The notes beneath the pieces are model-generated. The model worked only from the letters and a program-made list of their open reading frames with translations. It was not told where the DNA came from and made no database searches. This document shows, piece after piece, positions 59,601 through 64,000 of a DNA stretch of 64,000 nucleotides. The stretch lies in the NCBI GenBank assembly GCA_030268105.1, contig BSDZ01000008.1, positions 2,418,001 through 2,482,000 of the forward strand. The letters are read 5' to 3'. A program made the translations under genes and the position numbers. The DNA is from Volvox africanus (Eukaryota; Chlorophyta; Chlorophyceae; Chlamydomonadales; Volvocaceae). How positions within the stretch are numbered: the first letter of the stretch is position 1; each line of letters begins with the position of its first letter.

Positions 59601-62600
59601 CCACGTACCCTTACATATACACACATACACACCAAACCTATTTGTCGGATACTCCTGCCCCCTTCCCCGTTCCCGCAGGGCCGCTTCCTCCATGTCCTGC
59701 CTGCCGTACGAGACAGCCACGAGCTACGGATTACCTTTCAGCTGCCGCCGCTGCAGCGCCTGTACGGCAGCAAGGCCGATTCGTACATTAGTCACCTGCT
59801 GGGCCACGAGGGACCGGGATCGCTGCTCAGCGCGCTGAAGGTGCGGTGGAGCGCAGTACGGCACAATGCAGTACGTGTCACTGCATTACGACACAGTGCA
59901 GTACAGTACGATACATTTCAGGGAAACCTGTATTTAATAGTTTTGTACTACAATCGGTCACAAGTTATGGGGGCCCTGGGCGGCCAGGGCACCATAGGGC
60001 CACAAAACGCTGGCGGGCCCAAACGAGACATATGGGGCTTATGAGCCCTGATGTGCAGGTTTACATGGATCCGACCATACCCGGCCTCGGAAGGACCGGC
60101 TTCCGTATCCCTGGTTGCTCGTTTAGCAGCTTTAGCTGCGGCTGTTGTCTCTCTGTTCAATCCGCCTGATAAGCCAAGGCCGGATCGGAAGATGACCATA
60201 CACGGTCCATCCTGACACTACCCGTAGATACCCTAGCCAGGATACGACAACTCCGTCCTGGCAACTGGCGGTTGTCGGAGACCGGCTGCCAGTCAGGATG
60301 TTCAAACATACTAACACCTCGAGCAAGTTGCCTTGCTTTTCATCCTCTCTGGACATGGTACCCGAATTTTTAAATTATTCTCTTCTAATAAATTCGTTCG
60401 GCAATCAGGCGTTTTGTTTGGCTGCTTCAAACAGGTGCACAACTCAGCTGCATTTCTGGGAATATGCATCTGCCAGGCATGTTCCTAGCCGTCGTCTATT
60501 TTCTCTTTTTTCGTTCCTTCCAACACTCAGTCGGGTCGGATTGGGTCCAGCGGAACTGCGTTGACCATGTACGGCAATTTTGCCGCAGATGCGCATGCTA
60601 TGGTGCCCACGCCAACGTCACCAGAGTACGGTCACCACGCCCACTTCCAAGCTTCACCCTCTTGGGCCTTACTGACCTATGGACAGCCCAAACCCGGGTA
60701 CTACTCTCCCCCCCCCTCAACAGCAGTACCAGGTCGCGTCCATTCAGTTTCCCCCTCCCTCTTTGCGCACTCGCCCCTCGCCAGGCTCGGGGCTGGGCTA
60801 CGGAGATCTTGGCGGGAGTGGACGACGACGGTTACGCTTCCAATAGCTGTTGCTCTCTCTTCGGAGTGGATGTGACGCTGACGGAGGCGGGGCTGGCGGC
60901 GGGGACGGGGGGCTGCGGCCTGGCGGTGGTGGAGTTGGTGTTCGCCTACATAAACATGATGCGGCGGGAAGGTGAGGGGACTCCCGTACCACGTAATGTC
61001 TTCTGTAGTGCCCTCGCCTTTTAGCAATCCGGTTGACCTCCGAAACCACCGCCACTGCTGCTGCTGCTACTGGTGCTGGTCGTGCCGGAATCGCAGCCGC
61101 AGCCGGTGCTGTCGGCCCCGGCCTCCAACCCCTCCCCCAACCTTGCGTCATCAGATTCCACATGTGGTTGTTCGTACAATACACAGCTCATTGGCCCTAA
61201 GCGGCAGTTCGTTCTTTCGCCCGTCTCCCCGAACCCTCTCCCCCACCCCTTCAGGCAGCCAGGAGTGGGTTTGGCAGGAAATGCGAGCGGTTTCGGAGCA
61301 GCGGTGGCGGTTTTTGGAAGAGGGCGATCCCATGGATACCGTTAGCAGGCTGGCAGGTACGAGAGTAGTCAACCCCATCCCCAGGCTGGCAGACTCCGTA
61401 AGGCCCTTTTCAATAATGGTATTATTGTTTAGTGATACTAATATTTTGGTTTATTGGGGTTTTCTCATCTTGTGTTTTTCAAAACACAACACATATGCGG
61501 CGGGTCTCCTGCCTTTACCTAACCCCTTCCCTGGACCCCCCGCCCAGCCGCCATGCACATCACTCGCCCGGAGCACACGTTGGTTTCGGAGTATCTCCAC
61601 GAGACATGGCAGCCGGATTTGGTGAGGAGGTTGATGGAGCGAATGGAGCCGGCAAGTCAGGCGGTGTCGTACAGAATTGACCTGCTGACGAGGCGTTACG
61701 ACGAGGTAGGTTCGGCGGTGAGGAGACAAGTCGTGTCTGGGGTAATACCGACAAAAAGGGGGGATGGGGGGGGGCACGCAGTACTGTACTGAGGTACGGC
61801 GTGTGGCCGCATGTGGGTCCATTTTATACCTTCGTGTGTCTTTGTTGTTGTCCAGTGCTGAGATGCCGTACGTGTGTGTATATGTGTGTATGTGTGTGTT
61901 CTCTATTGCCGCAAGTAAGTCGTGGCCCATGCCTGGTGGGTCGCAACCACTGTTTAAGGTTCTGCATCTTCATTTGGATCTGGATTGGGATTTCGATTTG
62001 GATCTAGATTTGAGCATTAAGTTGCATATGTCTTAAGCTGGCGGCTATCGCTACTGCATCTGCCGCCACCAGCTCCCAACGCCCACTCCGTAGCCCTCAG
62101 CGGGCCCCGGTCAGGACCCCCGAACCTCAAGGGGGGGACGAGCAGATCCCCGTGTCAACATGTGTATTTTCGTTTGTTGGTGCAGGTCAAGTCCCGTGTG
62201 CTGGCGTTAGCGTCCAGGGAGGGGGTGGCGGCACGGGACGAGAAGGAGCCCTGGTTCGGGTTGGAGGTGGTGGTGATGGAGGTGAGGGAGGGAGGGAGTT
62301 GGGGAAAGGGGGGCAACTGATGGACCGCCCCCACCCTCCTTATATACATCCAACAATTCATCAGCCCGCCCAGTTTGAGACTTGTATGTTTGGGGACTTC
62401 GCTGCCGCAGTAAATATGTCGACATTACATCTGCTGCTGCTGCTGCGTCGTTCGCGTTGTCCGTCCCCTCCCCCAGCTTCCGCAGTCTCTGTGTGACGGT
62501 TGGGCCAACCAGGCCCCCCTGGAGGAGCTGCGCCTGCCGCCCCGAAACCCCTACCTGCCCTCGGACTTCGACCTGAGGTGAGAGGTACGGCAACTGGAGG

Positions 62601-62949
62601 TATGGATACACCAAATCACCTCTCATTTACAAAACACCAATAGATAAACATACCAACAAGTATATATATATACTTTTTGGTATATGTATATGTTTCACAC
62701 TCGTTACAACTTTCTTTCTCTTTGGCAACGCAGATGTGACGACCCGGCGATTGTGTCATCTGAGCCCTCCGTCTGCTCCGCCGCTGAGACGCCCGCGGGG
62801 ATCAGCAAACCGCTGGCCACTCCCCCGGTGATGCTGCTGGACAGACCAGGCGAGTGGAGGCCAGAGATGGTTGGCGAGGTTTGGTTTTGGGGGGGGGATG
62901 CGCCGAGGCAGTGGCAGTGATAGTGGTGATGGGGTGATAGTGGAGGAAT

Positions 62950-63040
<91 letters not shown>

Positions 63041-64000
63041 GTGTGATTTGTATATGGAAAGGTACGAAGCCGAATTATATGAAAAGGCCAGCGGGTTATT
63101 GACATGCAGTACGACCACAGCTAGTATCGGGGGGTTATTGTTATATGTGGTGACCTGAGTGGCGGGACTGAGTCAAGGCGCAGCATTACTGAAACGGCCA
63201 CGAGTACGATTGCGATGAGATTCCGGGTGTTGCTGTTGGGCCTTACACGCGGAATACGAGTATCCAGGTGTACACCACCGCTGACGTCACAGGTCTGCGG
63301 TTATGGCATAAGCTGGATACTACATTCCGTACGCCGCGCGCTGCCGTACACTGGCGGCTGTTCAGTCCCGCGGGTCACACCTCCGCACGCGCCGCCGCCT
63401 GCTCACACCTGAGCCTCAAACTGGTAGAGGAGGCTCTGCGCGAGGACGCCTACCTCGCTGATGTGGCGGGACTGCACTACCAGACAAGTCCGGAAGGGTT
63501 AGCCGGTGAGGAAGGGGGAGGTGGAGGGGGCAGTGGCGGTGTGAAGGTATAAATGCTGCTACAACGAGCTAACTAACAATTAACAGTAGTACTGCTGCTT
63601 CCACCGTTATTGCCACTGATGGTCGTAATGCTGCCAACGACAACACCAACACCACCATTCGCTTTTCTGCCCTCCCTCACTCCCTGTGTATGGCTCCCCT
63701 CCCCCTTTCCCCCGATTCCCCGTTTCCCCTCCTGCATTTCCCATTCGAACCCCCCCCCTTTTCACTCGTCCGCGCCACTCAGGATTGGAGTTCAGAGTGG
63801 ACGGCTTCAGTGACAAATTGGGGGTGATGGTGGGGCGGCTGGCGGGGGCGCTGGCGGAGCTAGCCAGGGGGGGAAGGGGAGAAGGGGGAGGCGGCGGTGG
63901 CGCGGCGGCGGACGGCGATGAATCCACGGCAACGGGGTCGGGCAGCCGTGCGGTGCCGGTCGGGGCGGTGGAGGCGGACGCGGCGCTGCTCGCCCACTTC
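55968..64000 (+). CDS. Nardilysin-like M16 metalloprotease, 3' end beyond window
   Basis: Zinc endopeptidase of the insulysin/nardilysin family; 864 residues are seen and the C-terminal quarter is missing. Exons: 55968-56138, 56439-56885, 57329-57448, 58017-58130, 58463-58540, 58895-59007, 59288-59438, 59679-59840, 60785-60971, 61255-61356, 61548-61705, 62186-62281, 62477-62577, 62734-62869 (or 62878), 63268-63505, 63783-64000. The inverted zinc motif is HYLEH (210-214) in [20 protein letters not shown]; the third zinc ligand Glu in VLAVDSE is 77 residues later, the same spacing as in insulin-degrading enzyme. Further conserved blocks: [55 protein letters not shown] and [14 protein letters not shown]. 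Residues about 103-164 are strongly acidic ([14 protein letters not shown]) and sit just before the zinc motif, as in animal nardilysin. It probably cleaves peptides near basic residues. All active-site residues are intact. Confidence 0.92.
58541..58588 (+). repeat. 8-bp tandem repeat of a 5' splice site, six copies
   Basis: The repeat begins exactly at the donor that follows exon 58463-58540. Units are GTGAGCGG, GTGAGGGG, GTGAGCGG, GTGAGGAG, GTGAGGGG and GTGAGGTC, so each starts with a plausible GTGAG donor. Confidence 0.92.
62951..63043 (+). repeat. (GTGTAT)n microsatellite in a protease intron
   Basis: About 15 hexanucleotide units, interrupted by a GT run at about 62,980-62,995, in the intron before exon 63268-63505 of the M16 protease gene. 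Confidence 0.95.

Overview
This window looks like nuclear DNA of a volvocine-type green alga (Chlorophyceae, Chlamydomonas/Volvox relatives). The evidence is spliced genes with many short exons separated by GC-rich, microsatellite-laden introns with ordinary GT-AG borders, Ala/Gly/Ser-rich low-complexity stretches inside otherwise conserved proteins, TGTAA motifs about 160-190 bases after several stop codons (the green-algal polyadenylation signal), plant-type family members (an ATXR2-like SET protein, a TKL-type kinase) and a probable plastid/thylakoid presequence. No phage, insertion sequence, rRNA, tRNA or CRISPR array was found.

I assembled ten gene models by eye by joining exons at GT-AG sites, checking that the reading phase agrees across each junction and that family motifs join correctly. 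Left to right: (1) a methionine-R-sulfoxide reductase B (+), possibly with an upstream exon encoding a twin-arginine lumen-targeting signal; (2) a 1,000-residue TKL-type protein kinase (-) with about 450 residues inserted in its N-lobe; (3) an unrecognised protein of about 1,600 residues (-), coiled coil flanked by disordered regions; (4) a PP2C phosphatase (+) with an N-myristoylation signal, divergent from (3) across about 0.5 kb; (5) an ATXR2-like split SET/MYND lysine methyltransferase (+); (6) a RING-YEATS fusion protein (-), convergent with (5); (7) HYPK, the NatA-associated small chaperone (-); (8) a cationic amino acid transporter (+); (9) a GT49 (LARGE/B4GAT1-type) glycosyltransferase (+); (10) a nardilysin-like M16 metalloprotease (+) that runs off the right edge.

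The genes do not form an operon or a single pathway. Two neighbours are chromatin-related: the SET methyltransferase and the RING-YEATS protein, which pairs an acyl-lysine reader domain with a putative ubiquitin-ligase domain. The last three genes lie head to tail. The most unusual signals are the RING-YEATS fusion, the possible lumen-targeted MsrB, the acidic nardilysin insert immediately before the zinc motif, six tandem 8-bp copies of a 5' splice site in that gene, a TATG microsatellite sitting where a HYPK intron should have its polypyrimidine tract, and ten consecutive phase-0 exons in the coiled-coil gene. Exon borders are manual predictions and transcript evidence could shift some of them, especially first exons.
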